The translations under genes were made by a program, and so were the position numbers. Positions 8,875 to 17,752 of a stretch of 64,000 nucleotides of DNA are shown one piece after another. Where the stretch lies: assembly GCA_026398615.1 (NCBI GenBank), contig JAPLSN010000016.1, positions 1 to 64,000 on the forward strand. Reading direction: 5' to 3'. The stretch is from Spirochaetota bacterium (GTDB taxonomy: Bacteria > Spirochaetota > Spirochaetia > Treponematales > UBA12059). Positions within the stretch are counted from its first letter, which is position 1; the number at the start of each line of letters is the position of its first letter. The notes under the pieces are model-generated. The model searched no databases. It saw only the letters and a list, made by a program, of their open reading frames with translations, and was not told where the DNA came from.

Positions 8875-9879
8875 TCAGCGGAAATCGGTCAGGACTATCG
8901 TGAAGACGAGGGGGGAGTTCGGCGGAATGACGCCGGGTACGCCGCGGGCTCCATAGGCCAGCATCGGGGGGATGACGACGAGGCGCCGTTCGCCCTTGCG
9001 CATCGCCTTCACCGCCGTTTCGAAGCCCGGGATCACGCTCCGGGAATCCAGCCCGAATTCGAGCGGCGCGCCGTCCGATCGGTCCACGAGCCGGCCGCTC
9101 GGCAGCCGGAGCTCGTACTCGACGGCGACCATCGAGCCCGGAGACGGGGTCGGCCCCGTTCCTTCCCCGAGGACGACCGAACGGAGCCCCGATCCGATGT
9201 CCGCGAGTTCCGGGTACTGAAGCTCGATGCGATCCATGGCGCGCCTGGCCGCGGTGGCGCGCAGGCCGTTCCATGCCGTCCGGTCCGTGCGGAACGCCCG
9301 GGCCGCTTCGCCGACCCGGATGATGTCGACGGATACGATAGCGTCGCCGGGCCGGATCGACTCCGCGACATCCTGTCCGGAAACGACGCGGCCGAACACC
9401 GAGTGCAGGTCGTCGAGCCAGGGCGCCGGCCCCAGGGTGATGAAGAACTGGCTGCCGTTGGTTTCGGGTCCGGAATTCGCCATCGAGAGCATGCCCGGGC
9501 CGTCGTGGCGCAGGGAAGGATCGAATTCGTCGGCGAACCTGAAGCCCGGACCGCCCGAACCGTCGCCCGCGGGGTCGCCCCCCTGGATCACGAAGCCCGG
9601 TTCCACGCGGTGGAATGTGAGTCCGTCGTAGAAGCGCCCCCCGCGCGATGACGGGATCGAGCCCTCGGCGAGGCCCGCGAAATTGCAGACGGTCAGCGGG
9701 GCTTTCCCGTACTCGAGCCTTGCGACGATGTCGCCCCGCTCCGTGCGTATCCTCGCGTAGAGACCGTCGGGAAGGGTTCCCGCGGCGTCGCGGCCGGGTT
9801 CGCCCGCCTGCGCGGACGCGCCGAAAACGGCAGATGCGAGCAGGAGGGCGGCGAGAAGGGGCTTGAAAGCGGTTTTCAT
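8875..9879 (-). CDS. Exported cyclophilin-FKBP fusion immunophilin (downstream copy)
   Basis: 334 residues with a signal peptide (about 1-25, ending ASAQAG). The cyclophilin-type PPIase domain (40-200) has [36 protein letters not shown] and VFGRVVSG. An FKBP-type domain fills 235-334, with [36 protein letters not shown] and [11 protein letters not shown]. Dual-family immunophilins of this order are known from Treponema. Both domains should isomerise prolyl bonds, here during folding of exported proteins. It is 4 bp downstream of a paralogue with identical layout, so the two form an operon and a tandem duplication. Confidence 0.9.
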   Translation of the reverse strand: MKTAFKPLLAALLLASAVFGASAQAGEPGRDAAGTLPDGLYARIRTERGDIVARLEYGKAPLTVCNFAGLAEGSIPSSRGGRFYDGLTFHRVEPGFVIQGGDPAGDGSGGPGFRFADEFDPSLRHDGPGMLSMANSGPETNGSQFFITLGPAPWLDDLHSVFGRVVSGQDVAESIRPGDAIVSVDIIRVGEAARAFRTDRTAWNGLRATAARRAMDRIELQYPELADIGSGLRSVVLGEGTGPTPSPGSMVAVEYELRLPSGRLVDRSDGAPLEFGLDSRSVIPGFETAVKAMRKGERRLVVIPPMLAYGARGVPGVIPPNSPLVFTIVLTDFR

Positions 9880-9883
9880 CGGC

Positions 9884-10924
9884 TCACTTCACCGACGTGA
9901 GCTTCATCTCGAAGACGAGGAAAGCGTTGCCGGGGATCACGCCGGGCATCCCCACCGGGCCGTACGCGAGTTCGGGCGGGATCGCCACCACGCGTTTTTC
10001 GCCGAGGCGCATCTCCTGGATCGCCAGGTCCCACCCGGGGATCACCTGTCCCGTGCCGAGTTCGAATTCGAATGGCTTGCCGTTGAGGTCGGAGCGGTCG
10101 AATATCCGACCGTCCGTGAGCATGCCCTTGTACTCGACCGTCACCAGCGCGCCCTTCGTCGGTCTAGCGCCCGAACCCGCTTCGAGTATCCTGAAACGCA
10201 GGCCAAGCCGGCCGTCGACGAGGCCGGGCCAGCGGGCGTTGATCTTTTCCGCCTCGAACGTGCGCGCGGCGGCGGCCCGATCGCGCGCTTTCCCGAGCGC
10301 GGCATCCATCAGCGAGTTCCAGGAGGCCTGGTCGGCCTTGTAGGCAGCGGCGGCCGCGCCGACGCGCTGGATGGTCACCTTTTCCATGACGTCGCCCTGC
10401 CTGATGGCGTTCACGGTGTCCTGCCCGGAGACGACGCGGCCGAAGATCGTGTGCTTGCCGTCGAGCCAGGGCGTTTCCTTGTGCGTGATGAAGAACTGGC
10501 TCCCGTTCGTGTTTTCCCCCGCGTTGGCCATGGAGACCACGCCGGGGCCGTCGTGGCGCAGGCCGGGGTCGAATTCGTCCGGGAAATCGTAGCCGGGGCC
10601 GCCCGAGCCGTTCGCGAGGGGATCGCCGCCCTGGATCATGAAATCCTTGATGACGCGGTGGAAGGTCAGGCCGTCGTAGAAAGGCTTGCCCTTGGCAGCG
10701 TCGAGGGTGCCCTCGGCAAGCCCGACGAAATTGCACACGGTCAGCGGCGCCTTGTCCGCCTCCAGCCTGACGACGATCTCGCCGCGCGGGGTCGCTATCC
10801 TGGCGTAGATGCCGTCGGGGAGCGCGGTTTCGGCGGCCTTGGTCTGGCGGCACGAAGCGAAAAGGGCGAAGGCGCAGAGCGCGAGAGCGGCCGCGCCGCG
10901 CCGGGCCGGTGCAGGAATGGTCAT
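9884..10924 (-). CDS. Lipoprotein cyclophilin-FKBP fusion immunophilin (upstream copy)
   Basis: 346 residues. A signal peptide ends in ALFASC, a plausible lipobox, so this copy is probably lipid-anchored whereas its neighbour appears soluble. The cyclophilin domain (35-200) has [40 protein letters not shown] and [10 protein letters not shown]. The FKBP domain (about 240-346) has [37 protein letters not shown] and PPELAYG. Both sets of catalytic-pocket residues look complete. A GGAGGG site precedes the ATG. Two fused, differently exported copies in one operon suggest specialised envelope folding. Confidence 0.9.
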   Translation of the reverse strand: MTIPAPARRGAAALALCAFALFASCRQTKAAETALPDGIYARIATPRGEIVVRLEADKAPLTVCNFVGLAEGTLDAAKGKPFYDGLTFHRVIKDFMIQGGDPLANGSGGPGYDFPDEFDPGLRHDGPGVVSMANAGENTNGSQFFITHKETPWLDGKHTIFGRVVSGQDTVNAIRQGDVMEKVTIQRVGAAAAAYKADQASWNSLMDAALGKARDRAAAARTFEAEKINARWPGLVDGRLGLRFRILEAGSGARPTKGALVTVEYKGMLTDGRIFDRSDLNGKPFEFELGTGQVIPGWDLAIQEMRLGEKRVVAIPPELAYGPVGMPGVIPGNAFLVFEMKLTSVK

Positions 10925-10951
10925 GGTCCCTCCGGGAATATCCGAATCGGC

Positions 10952-10980
10952 AATTTATCCGTGAATGACGAAAATAGCAA
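10952..10980 (-). promoter_or_regulatory. Candidate promoter of the immunophilin operon
   Basis: On the minus strand, TTGCTA (10975-10980) and TAAATT (10952-10957) have a 17-bp spacer, 28 bp before the start at 10924. Confidence 0.5.
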
Positions 10981-11118
10981 AAATCGGCTGGAGTGCATAG
11001 CGGGCAAGCGCGAAACGCGATCCTTCCCGCCTGGTTTCGGGGACATGCTATACTCGGAAGCGGTCCCCGGCCCGGATCCGGGGAGCCGCCCGGGACGGCG
11101 GCGAATGGAGGCCTGAGG

Positions 11119-11610
11119 ATGACGGAATCGCCCTATCTTCGCCCCAGCTGGGACGAGTATTTCATGGAAGTCAGCCGGGCCATCGCCAAGCGCGCGACCT
11201 GCGACCGCGGCCGTTCGGGCTGCGTCATCGCGCGGGACAACCAGATCCTGGCGACCGGGTACGTCGGCGCGCCCGCCGGGCTCCCGCATTGCGACGAAGC
11301 GGGGCACAAGATGAAAAGACTCGTCCACGAGGACGGCACGGAGACCCAGCACTGCGTCCGGACCGTCCATGCCGAGCAGAACGCGATCTGCCAGGCGGCC
11401 AAGCGGGGGGTCACGATCGACGGCGCGACGCTCTACTGCCGGATGACGCCCTGCCGTACCTGCGCCATGATGATCATCAACTGCGGGGTCGTGCGCGTGG
11501 TCAGCGAGCGCAAGTACCACGATGGAGCCGAGAGCGAGGCGATGTTCGCCGCCGCCGGCGTGAAGCTCGAGTACGTGGAGGAATCCGTCGAATCGTACGA
11601 GCGCCAATAG
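11119..11610 (+). CDS. Deoxycytidylate (dCMP) deaminase, ComEB-like
   Basis: 163 residues. It deaminates dCMP to dUMP for thymidylate synthesis. The zinc-dependent cytidine-deaminase fold shows HAE (84-86, with Glu86 the proton shuttle) and PCRTC (111-115, zinc cysteines). RGRSGCVIARD and GYVGAPAGLPHCDE are typical of dCMP deaminases rather than tRNA or cytidine deaminases, and the zinc-binding HCDE/HCV insertion (58-79) fits ComEB-type enzymes. A GGAGG site 8 bp before the ATG supports this start. TATACT at 11049-11054 may be the -10 box, with no clear -35. It is divergent from the immunophilin operon. Confidence 0.93.
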   Translation: MTESPYLRPSWDEYFMEVSRAIAKRATCDRGRSGCVIARDNQILATGYVGAPAGLPHCDEAGHKMKRLVHEDGTETQHCVRTVHAEQNAICQAAKRGVTIDGATLYCRMTPCRTCAMMIINCGVVRVVSERKYHDGAESEAMFAAAGVKLEYVEESVESYERQ

Positions 11611-11626
11611 CAGGATTTTGCCATGG

Positions 11627-11824
11627 AGACGGTTACCCCGAAGGGCACGAGGGGAGGGCCGCGAAGGGCACGAAGTGGGGAGAGGGATTTCAGGAAAGGA
11701 TGGTTTCACTCTCATCCCCAATCCTGAATCCTCCGCGCCTCGACGTTTCCATGTGCGCGAATTCCTGCCCTCGCTTCCTTCGTGTCCTTCTTTTCCCTTC
11801 GGGACCTTCGTGGTTCGCGTTTTC
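11627..11824. repeat. Long imperfect inverted repeat of the GAAGG-CACGAAG type
   Basis: Left arm 11636-11675 (GAAGGGCACGAAG among others) pairs imperfectly with right arm 11776-11820 (CTTCGTGTCCTTC and CCTTCGTGG). No gene is convincing in this 270-bp gap. Similar CACGGAG/CACGAAG hairpins lie at 46675-47000 and 49597-49753, so this is a dispersed intergenic family. It may form a structured RNA and act as a terminator for the deaminase gene. Confidence 0.6.
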
Positions 11825-11881
11825 CCGGCCACCCCCGCCCCTTGCCCATCGGCCTCCGTTCCTTTACCTTTAATCGTGGGT

Positions 11882-12742
11882 ATGCGTATTCTCTACATAG
11901 GCGAGATCGTCGGCAGGGCCGGCGTCTTCGCCCTGAAAAAGATGCTTCCGGCGATCAAGCGCGACTATCGCGTCGATTTCACCATCGGGTGCGCCGACGG
12001 GGTCACGGGCGGCGCGGGCGTCGGGAAGGCCCACTCGGTCTACCTCCGCAAGGTCGGCCTGGAAGTCGCCACGACGGGCGACTGCGCCTTCTACAAGAAG
12101 GACATCGTCGAGCAGTTCCCGAAGGCGCCGTGGATGCTCAGGCCCGCGAATTATCCGCAGGGCGTACCCGGGCGCGGTTTCAGGGTCTTTGCCGTTCCGC
12201 CTCCCCAGGGGCAGAAGGCGGGGAGCGGCGCCGTGGCGGTGATCCAGCTCCTGGGCCAGTCCGGATTCACGAGGGTCCACCTGGCAAACCCGTTCCTGGC
12301 GCTCCAGGACATCATCGAACGGGTCAGGCGCGACCTGCGCGATCTCGGGCGGAAGGCCGTGGTCCTGGATTTCCACGCGGCCACGACGGCGGAGAAGCGG
12401 ACGATGTTCGCCTACGCCGACGGGCTCGTGAGCGCCGTGATCGGTTCGCACTGCAGGACCCTCACCGCCGACGCGGCAGTGTCCGCCAAGGGGACCGCTT
12501 CCATCACCGATGCCGGCCGGACCGGCAGCCTCATGTCGGTCGGAGGGATGGACGCGGCGGCGAGGATACGCGAGTACCTGACGGGCGTACCCGAATGGGC
12601 TCGCGACGCCGTGGAAGGTATCGAGTTGCAGGGGTGTCTCGTCGAGACCGATGACGACGGCCACGCCGTTTCCATCGAGACGATCCGGAAGCGCTGCGAG
12701 GAGGTGTTCCATGATCGAACGGGGAATAGTAACGAAGCGTGA
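11882..12742 (+). CDS. YmdB/TIGR00282-like metallophosphoesterase fold protein, ligands degenerate
   Basis: 286 residues. The overall pattern follows the YmdB family of di-metal phosphodiesterases: MRILYIGEIVGRAG at the start, VVLDFHAATTAEK and VIGSHCRTLTAD. In YmdB the metals are held by Asp8, Glu39, Asn40, Asn67, His68, His150, His175 and His177. Here the equivalents appear to be Glu8, Ala38, Asp39, Asp67, Cys68, His165, His190 and Arg192, so only two histidines are conserved. Catalysis by the known mechanism is doubtful. The next gene starts inside its 3' end. The ribosome site is poor and a GTG at 11876 is an alternative start. Confidence 0.7.
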   Translation: MRILYIGEIVGRAGVFALKKMLPAIKRDYRVDFTIGCADGVTGGAGVGKAHSVYLRKVGLEVATTGDCAFYKKDIVEQFPKAPWMLRPANYPQGVPGRGFRVFAVPPPQGQKAGSGAVAVIQLLGQSGFTRVHLANPFLALQDIIERVRRDLRDLGRKAVVLDFHAATTAEKRTMFAYADGLVSAVIGSHCRTLTADAAVSAKGTASITDAGRTGSLMSVGGMDAAARIREYLTGVPEWARDAVEGIELQGCLVETDDDGHAVSIETIRKRCEEVFHDRTGNSNEA

Positions 12743-13160
12743 CGGCCGCGATGTGACGGTGCGGCTCCAGGTGACCGAGGGCTGCGAAGCCTGCGCTTCC
12801 AGCGGGGCCTGCTCCTCGGGCAAGAACGAAGTCGAAGTGTGGGACCGGGACGGCATCGAGCCCGCGGTCGGGGAAACCGTGGATGTCCAGGTCACGACCC
12901 GGCAGCAGCTCGCGGGCGCCCTCCTTCTGGTCGTGGTGCCGCTCGCGCTGTTCGCCGCGGGGTACGGGACCGCCAGGACCCTGCTCCCGGGGTCGGGAGA
13001 GTGGCCCGCCATACTCGGCGGGCTCACCGGCATCATCGTCGGTATTTTCGCGGGCGCCCTCTTCGACCGCCGCCGCAAGCGCGAGTCGATGCCCTTCGTC
13101 CTCAGGAAGGTAGTCGCCGTCGACGGAACGGGCGCCGGAGAGGAGTACGTTTCGCCCTGA
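12711..13160 (+). CDS. RseC/MucC-like membrane protein (SoxR-reducing family)
   Basis: 149 residues. An N-terminal cytoplasmic domain carries a cysteine cluster, Cys25, Cys28 and Cys34 (GCEACASSGAC), as in RseC. Two membrane helices lie at about 65-85 and 98-118 and a basic cytoplasmic tail RRRKRES follows. RseC proteins modulate sigma-E or act with Rnf in reducing SoxR; in spirochaetes the role is not established. The ATG at 12711 has a strong GAGGAGG site. The gene overlaps the YmdB-like gene by 32 bp, so it is probably translated from the same message. Confidence 0.8.
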   Translation: MIERGIVTKRDGRDVTVRLQVTEGCEACASSGACSSGKNEVEVWDRDGIEPAVGETVDVQVTTRQQLAGALLLVVVPLALFAAGYGTARTLLPGSGEWPAILGGLTGIIVGIFAGALFDRRRKRESMPFVLRKVVAVDGTGAGEEYVSP

Positions 13161-13180
13161 TGCCCCGGAAGCCCGGGGGA

Positions 13181-13735
13181 TCACTCCCTGAGGAGCACGA
13201 CCCTGGCCACCTCGTCCGCCGCGTCCTTACCGACGAGGCAGCGCGCGACGGCGATGGCGAATTCCCCCGCGCACCCGGCCGCTCTCGATGTGATCAGGTT
13301 CCCGTCGACCACCACGCGTTCGGCGCTGAAAGTTCCCGTCTTCACCTGGGATTCCAGTCCGGGGAAACAGGTGAAGCGTTTCCCGTCGAGGAGCCCGCAT
13401 GCCTGGCCCAGGACCACGGCGGGCGCCGCGCAGATGGCAGCGATCAGCTTGCCGGCCCTGAAATGCCGGATGATCAGAGCTTTTGCAGCCGGGTCGGCGG
13501 CGATGTTCGCGCTGCCCTTGCCCCCGCCCGGGATGACGATGCAATCGAAGTCGCCGTCGAGTTCGTCGACGACCGTGTCCGCGGTCATCATGACGCCGCG
13601 CGCTCCGGCGATGTCGCGCTCACCGACTCCGGCCACCGTCACCTCGACGCCTGCACGCCTGAGATAGTCGATCGGCGTGACCGCCTCGACTTCCTCGCAC
13701 CCGTTCGCGACCAGCACGCACGCGGTTTTCGCCAT
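13181..13735 (-). CDS. DJ-1/PfpI family protein
   Basis: 184 residues. A complete DJ-1-type Rossmann-like domain has VLVANGCEEVEAVTPIDYLRRAG at the start, IVIPGGGKGSANI near 66-78 and the nucleophile-elbow cysteine in AICAAPA (Cys102). Glu15 matches the glutamate that pairs with that cysteine in DJ-1. Length fits ThiJ/YajL-type members; proposed roles are protein-thiol protection or glyoxal-adduct repair. The start at 13735 follows a GAGGGGAAAG purine run. The LUD gene ends 17 bp upstream, so the two are likely co-transcribed. Confidence 0.88.
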   Translation of the reverse strand: MAKTACVLVANGCEEVEAVTPIDYLRRAGVEVTVAGVGERDIAGARGVMMTADTVVDELDGDFDCIVIPGGGKGSANIAADPAAKALIIRHFRAGKLIAAICAAPAVVLGQACGLLDGKRFTCFPGLESQVKTGTFSAERVVVDGNLITSRAAGCAGEFAIAVARCLVGKDAADEVARVVLLRE

Positions 13736-13751
13736 GGCTTTCTTTCCCCTC

Positions 13752-14393
13752 TCAGAAGCCGAGGGACTCACCGACGACGATCACGGTGAAATCCGACATG
13801 GACGGCCGTCTGCGGAGTATCTGGTAGATCCTGCAGATGCGCGTGTCGCCTTCGCAGTCCTGGCAGACGCCGCTCTTCACGCAGGGGTTCGTCTTCTCGA
13901 GCCGCTTGTTGTTCATCGGACTTGCGTACAGTTCGATCCTGGCGAAGGCGTCGTCGAGGTCGGCGGTCACCTTGTTGGTTCCGACGACCACCACGGTCTT
14001 GGACGGTCCGTAGGAGAGCGCGGCGACGCGGTTGCCGTTCCCGTCCACGTTGACGATGTCCCCCTCGAGCGTGACCGCGTTCGATCCGGACACGAAGAGG
14101 TCGCAGGTGAGCTGGCGGCGCAGGATGTCCCTGCGCTGGTCGGCGGAAATTCCGGGAGCGTTGTGGTCGAGGAGAACGGCTCCCGCCGCCTTCATCCGCT
14201 CCTTCACGCCCAGGCCCGAGACCGTCATGGATCCGCCGAACCCGACCGTCATGCCCGAGCGCACGAAGGACATGACCTTTTCGGCGGCCGCGTCCGCGTC
14301 CGCGACGAACACCGCGTCGAAACCGTTCTTCTTCAGGGCTTTCACGACTCCCTCGCCCAGCGCGGCAGCGTGCCACGATTCCACTGGATTCAT
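13752..14393 (-). CDS. LUD-domain protein (LutC/YkgG-like)
   Basis: 213 residues. The LUD fold is marked by GFGGSMTVSGLG, an ALSYGPSKTVVVVGTNKV segment and the NGNRVAALSYGP strand. A cysteine-rich C-terminus (NPCVKSGVCQDCEGDTRIC) could bind metal. Stand-alone LUD proteins of this DUF162 type are common, and a link to lactate utilisation holds only for those next to lutAB, which are absent here. A GGGAGGT site precedes the ATG at 14393. An in-frame extension upstream has atypical composition and was not used. Confidence 0.8.
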   Translation of the reverse strand: MNPVESWHAAALGEGVVKALKKNGFDAVFVADADAAAEKVMSFVRSGMTVGFGGSMTVSGLGVKERMKAAGAVLLDHNAPGISADQRRDILRRQLTCDLFVSGSNAVTLEGDIVNVDGNGNRVAALSYGPSKTVVVVGTNKVTADLDDAFARIELYASPMNNKRLEKTNPCVKSGVCQDCEGDTRICRIYQILRRRPSMSDFTVIVVGESLGF

Positions 14394-14531
14394 GCCCGAC
14401 CTCCCGTTGCGCCGCGCCCGCGGTCGCCGTCCTCGAATTATCGTGCCCGGCTGCGTCGCCGGCCAGATCAAGTTACCCCATTTCCGTGGCGGCCTCAAGC
14501 GCAATCGCGGGAACAGCCTCCGGAGCTCCGT

Positions 14532-16127
14532 TCAGTCCGCATCGTCGGCGGGGCCGCGCCCGTAGAGCGCCGACATCGCCCCGAATTTCATCGCGAGTTC
14601 TTCGGTAAAATCGCCCGAACGCATCCGCCAGGTCCAGTTTCCGCCGATGGTGGACGGCGTGTTCATCCGGCTTGACGAGCCGAGGCCGAGAATGTCCTGC
14701 ATGGGGATGACGGCGAGGTTGGCTGGCGATTTCAGCGCTTCCCGGACGAGCGCCCGGGTCAGGCGGGGAATGTCCGGTTCCGCGCTTTCGCTCCAGCCTT
14801 CGCGTTCGCCCAAACCGACGTACTCGGCGAGGAAAGCCAGTTCCTCCACGGTCGCCCGCCCGAGCCAGCCCGCTGTGGTGTCGTTGTCGTGCGTGCCGGT
14901 GTACACGACGCAGTTCCTCGGATAGTTGTGCGGCAGGAAACCGTTCCACGGGTCGAGCCCGCTGTCCGATTCCGAGGAATCGAAGCCGAACTGGAGGATT
15001 TTCATGCCGGGGAGCCCGAAGTCGTCGCGCAACGCGCGGACTTCGGGGGTGATGAGCCCGAGGTCTTCGGCGATCACCGGCAGGTCGTCGCCGAGGGCGG
15101 CCCGTACGGCTTCGAACAGCGCGCGTCCGGGGGCCTTGCGCCAGACCCCCTCGCGCGCCGTCTTTTCGCCGTTGGGGACGGCCCAGTAGGCTTCGAAGCC
15201 GCGGAAATGGTCGATGCGAACCGCGTCGTAGAGCGCAAGGGCGGCGCGGATCCGTTCCACCCACCACGAGAAACCCTGGCGAACGTGCGCGTCCCAGTCG
15301 TAGAGCGGGTTGCCCCAGAGCTGGCCGTCCTCGGAAAAATAGTCCGGCGGCACTCCTGCCACCTCGATCGGGGTTCCCCGGGCGTCCAGGGCGAAGAGCC
15401 CCCGGTTGGCCCATACGTCGGCCGAATCACCGGCCACGAATATGGGAATGTCGCCGATGATGCGGACGCTCCGGGCGTTCGCGTAGTCCCTCAGGGCATG
15501 CCACTGCTCGTGGAACAGGAACTGGAGCACCTTGCGCCTTCGAGAGTCGCGGCGGTACCTGTCACGGGCTTCCGCCATGGCCGCGCTTTCGCGGAGCGCG
15601 AGTTCAGGCGGCCAGTAATTGCACCATGTTGCGCCGGAAACGCCCTCGGTTTCGGCGCGGGCGTCGAAGCAGGCCTTGGCGGCCATGAAGAGGGCGTAGT
15701 CCTCGAGCCAGGCATTCTGCCCGATGACGAAGCGGTCGAAAGCCGCCCTCCGCCCGGGTGTCGCCCGTTCGATGAACGCTTCGGCGGCCTTGGCCAGGAT
15801 CGCCGTCTTGGCCGGAATCAGGGCGCCGTACTCCACCGGACCCTCGCGGCGGCGGAGCGAGTCGGCGTCCGCGGGAGCGAGGAGATTCTCCCGGACGAGG
15901 GCATCGGTCGATATGAGGAGCTCGTTCCCCGCGAAGGACGAAAAAGCCGCATAGGGGGAATCACCGTAGCCCGTGGGACCCAGGGGAAGCACCTGCCAGG
16001 ACCCGATCCCCGCCCGCGCGAGGAGATCGACGAAGGCCCTCGCCTCGTCGCCGATTTCGCCAATCCCGAACGGGCCGGGGAGGGATGATACATGAAGCAA
16101 GATTCCTGTCGAACGCGCGACGTGCAT
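14532..16127 (-). CDS. malQ: 4-alpha-glucanotransferase (amylomaltase)
   Basis: 531 residues, the usual length for GH77. It transfers alpha-1,4-glucan segments during maltodextrin or glycogen use. It begins STGILLHVSSLPGPFGIGEIG, with PLGPTGYGDSPY following. The catalytic nucleophile lies in AVRIDHFRGFEAYWAVP, the acid/base Glu in VIAEDLGLITPEV and the third Asp in YTGTHDNDT. No mal or glg gene is adjacent, so it stands alone. The start codon follows CGGAG, and an unusually good promoter overlapping a palindrome lies upstream, suggesting control by a LacI-type sugar repressor. Confidence 0.95.
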   Translation of the reverse strand: MHVARSTGILLHVSSLPGPFGIGEIGDEARAFVDLLARAGIGSWQVLPLGPTGYGDSPYAAFSSFAGNELLISTDALVRENLLAPADADSLRRREGPVEYGALIPAKTAILAKAAEAFIERATPGRRAAFDRFVIGQNAWLEDYALFMAAKACFDARAETEGVSGATWCNYWPPELALRESAAMAEARDRYRRDSRRRKVLQFLFHEQWHALRDYANARSVRIIGDIPIFVAGDSADVWANRGLFALDARGTPIEVAGVPPDYFSEDGQLWGNPLYDWDAHVRQGFSWWVERIRAALALYDAVRIDHFRGFEAYWAVPNGEKTAREGVWRKAPGRALFEAVRAALGDDLPVIAEDLGLITPEVRALRDDFGLPGMKILQFGFDSSESDSGLDPWNGFLPHNYPRNCVVYTGTHDNDTTAGWLGRATVEELAFLAEYVGLGEREGWSESAEPDIPRLTRALVREALKSPANLAVIPMQDILGLGSSSRMNTPSTIGGNWTWRMRSGDFTEELAMKFGAMSALYGRGPADDAD

Positions 16128-16186
16128 GGAAACTCCGAAACGGACGATGGGTCGTCGAACCCTTCGCTCCAGGGTATATACATCAG

Positions 16187-16215
16187 GATATAAACCGGTT
16201 TAGTATACTTGTCAA
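16187..16215 (-). promoter_or_regulatory. malQ promoter with palindromic operator in the spacer
   Basis: On the minus strand a consensus TTGACA (16210-16215) and TATATC (16187-16192) have a 17-bp spacer. A perfect 12-bp palindrome, TAAACCGGTTTA (16191-16202), covers the end of the -10 box and the adjoining spacer. The central CG/CCGG palindrome with A/T arms resembles LacI/MalR-family operators, so repression by a sugar-responsive regulator is inferred. The site also lies 70 bp before the divergent MATE gene. Confidence 0.65.
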
Positions 16216-16271
16216 ACGGATTGCTGCCAAAATGGTCGATCCGTACGCGCCGCATCGAAGGGAAGACAGCC

Positions 16272-17675
16272 ATGGATTTTTCCGGGTCCGGACGCACGAC
16301 ACTGTTCGGGCCGCCCTCGTTCTACCGCGAAGCGCTGGCACTGGCCGTCCCGGTCGTGCTCCAGCAGCTCATCATGAACCTCGTGTCCCTCGTGGACAAC
16401 TTCATGGTGGCGGGTTTGGGCGACGCCAAGATGGCCGCCATCAACGTGGCCAACCAGATCAACTTCGTGTATTTCATCGCTTCCTTCACCCTCTGCGCGG
16501 CCGGCGGCATCTACCTGTCCCAGTTCAACGGCTCAGGCGATCCCGCCGGAATGAAACAGGCATTCCGGTTCAAGCTCATCTTTTCCCTGGCCCTGGCGGC
16601 GGTCCACCTTGCGCTCTGCAACCTGGTGCCAGACCGGCTCATCGGGATCATGACCGCGGGCAACGCCGCCTCGGCGGAGATCATCCGCGAGGGTTCGGTC
16701 TACCTTCGCCTCGTGTCGGCCTGCTGGGTGCCTTTCGCGGTTTCCTCGTCCATCGGGACGGCCTTCCGCGAGATCGGCCGCACGAAGCCGCCGCTGGCTT
16801 TCTCCGCCGTCGCGGCCCTCGTCAACACTTTCCTCAACTGGGTGCTCATCTACGGGAACCTGGGCGCTCCAAGGCTGGAAGTCGCGGGGGCGGCGTATGC
16901 GACGATCATCGCGCGCCTCGTCGAGGCAGCGGCCTTCCTCGTCTTCGCCCGCGCCGCCAGGCCCGATTTCTGGATATCGCCGCGCACCCTGTTCAGGATA
17001 GAACCCAAGGTTTTCGGCGGGATCATTTCCAAGTCCTGGCTCATGCTTCTCTCGGAGACCACCTGGGTGATGACGGAAACCGTCCTTACCGCGCTCTACA
17101 ACGGTCGCGGGGGCGCCGAGACCGTCTCGGGGATGTCCGCCGCCTGGGCGATCGCCAACGTGTTCTTCCTGGTATTCGCCGGCATCCATACCAGCGTCGG
17201 CGTGATCGTGGGCTCGGCTCTCGGCGCGGACCGGCTCGACGAGGCGCGCCACAAGGCGAGGTGGCTCCAGTCCGGCGGCATGATAGCCGGCTTCTTCGCC
17301 GCGGCGGCGCAGGCCGCGTCGGCCTTCCTCGTGCTGCCCCTCGTGTTCGGCAACCTCAGCGTCGAAGCGAAGCTCATCGCCACGGCGATGATCCTGACGG
17401 TGTCCGCGTACATGCCGCTGTGGACCCTGCTCAACGCCCAGTTCGCGGTGGCCCGCTCCGGCGGAGACGCCGCGATGGGCGCCATCATCGACATCGGCGT
17501 CAATCTCGCGCTCTTCGTGCCCGGCATCTTCGTGCTGGCGAAATACACGACCCTGGGGCCCGTGGCCATGTTCGCGATCATCAAGGCGACCGATGTCCTG
17601 AAGGCGTGGATAGCCTGGTCCTGGCTCAGGCGGGAACACTGGGTGAAAAACCTCACGAAGGCGGAGGCGGGGTGA
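16272..17675 (+). CDS. MATE-family efflux transporter
   Basis: 467 residues with about twelve hydrophobic segments in two halves. The first half carries the typical PVVLQQLIMNLVSLVDNFMV run, followed by AAINVANQINF. The second half has AWAIANVFFLVFAGIHTSVGVIVGSALGA. MATE proteins export drugs or metabolites in exchange for H+ or Na+; the substrate cannot be told. ATG 16272 is preferred because of the GAAGGGA site; an in-frame TTG at 16209 overlaps the divergent malQ promoter. It is divergent from malQ, and the palindrome between them could affect both. Confidence 0.9.
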   Translation: MDFSGSGRTTLFGPPSFYREALALAVPVVLQQLIMNLVSLVDNFMVAGLGDAKMAAINVANQINFVYFIASFTLCAAGGIYLSQFNGSGDPAGMKQAFRFKLIFSLALAAVHLALCNLVPDRLIGIMTAGNAASAEIIREGSVYLRLVSACWVPFAVSSSIGTAFREIGRTKPPLAFSAVAALVNTFLNWVLIYGNLGAPRLEVAGAAYATIIARLVEAAAFLVFARAARPDFWISPRTLFRIEPKVFGGIISKSWLMLLSETTWVMTETVLTALYNGRGGAETVSGMSAAWAIANVFFLVFAGIHTSVGVIVGSALGADRLDEARHKARWLQSGGMIAGFFAAAAQAASAFLVLPLVFGNLSVEAKLIATAMILTVSAYMPLWTLLNAQFAVARSGGDAAMGAIIDIGVNLALFVPGIFVLAKYTTLGPVAMFAIIKATDVLKAWIAWSWLRREHWVKNLTKAEAG

Positions 17676-17716
17676 GGTCCTGACGGCGAAATGGCGGTTT
17701 TGTCGGGGAATCGACC

Positions 17717-17746
17717 TTGAACCCGCACGGGCGCCGGCGATATAGT
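17717..17746 (+). promoter_or_regulatory. Candidate promoter giving a leaderless helicase mRNA
   Basis: TTGAAC (17717-17722), an 18-bp spacer and TATAGT (17741-17746) end only 6 bp before the ATG at 17753. No ribosome site is visible, so transcription would begin at or next to the start codon. Confidence 0.5.
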
Positions 17747-17752
17747 CGTCAC

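Noticed and set aside
13163-13178. CCCCGG-CCGGGG hairpin between converging genes as a terminator
   Set aside because: The stem is only 6 bp and has no T run on either strand.
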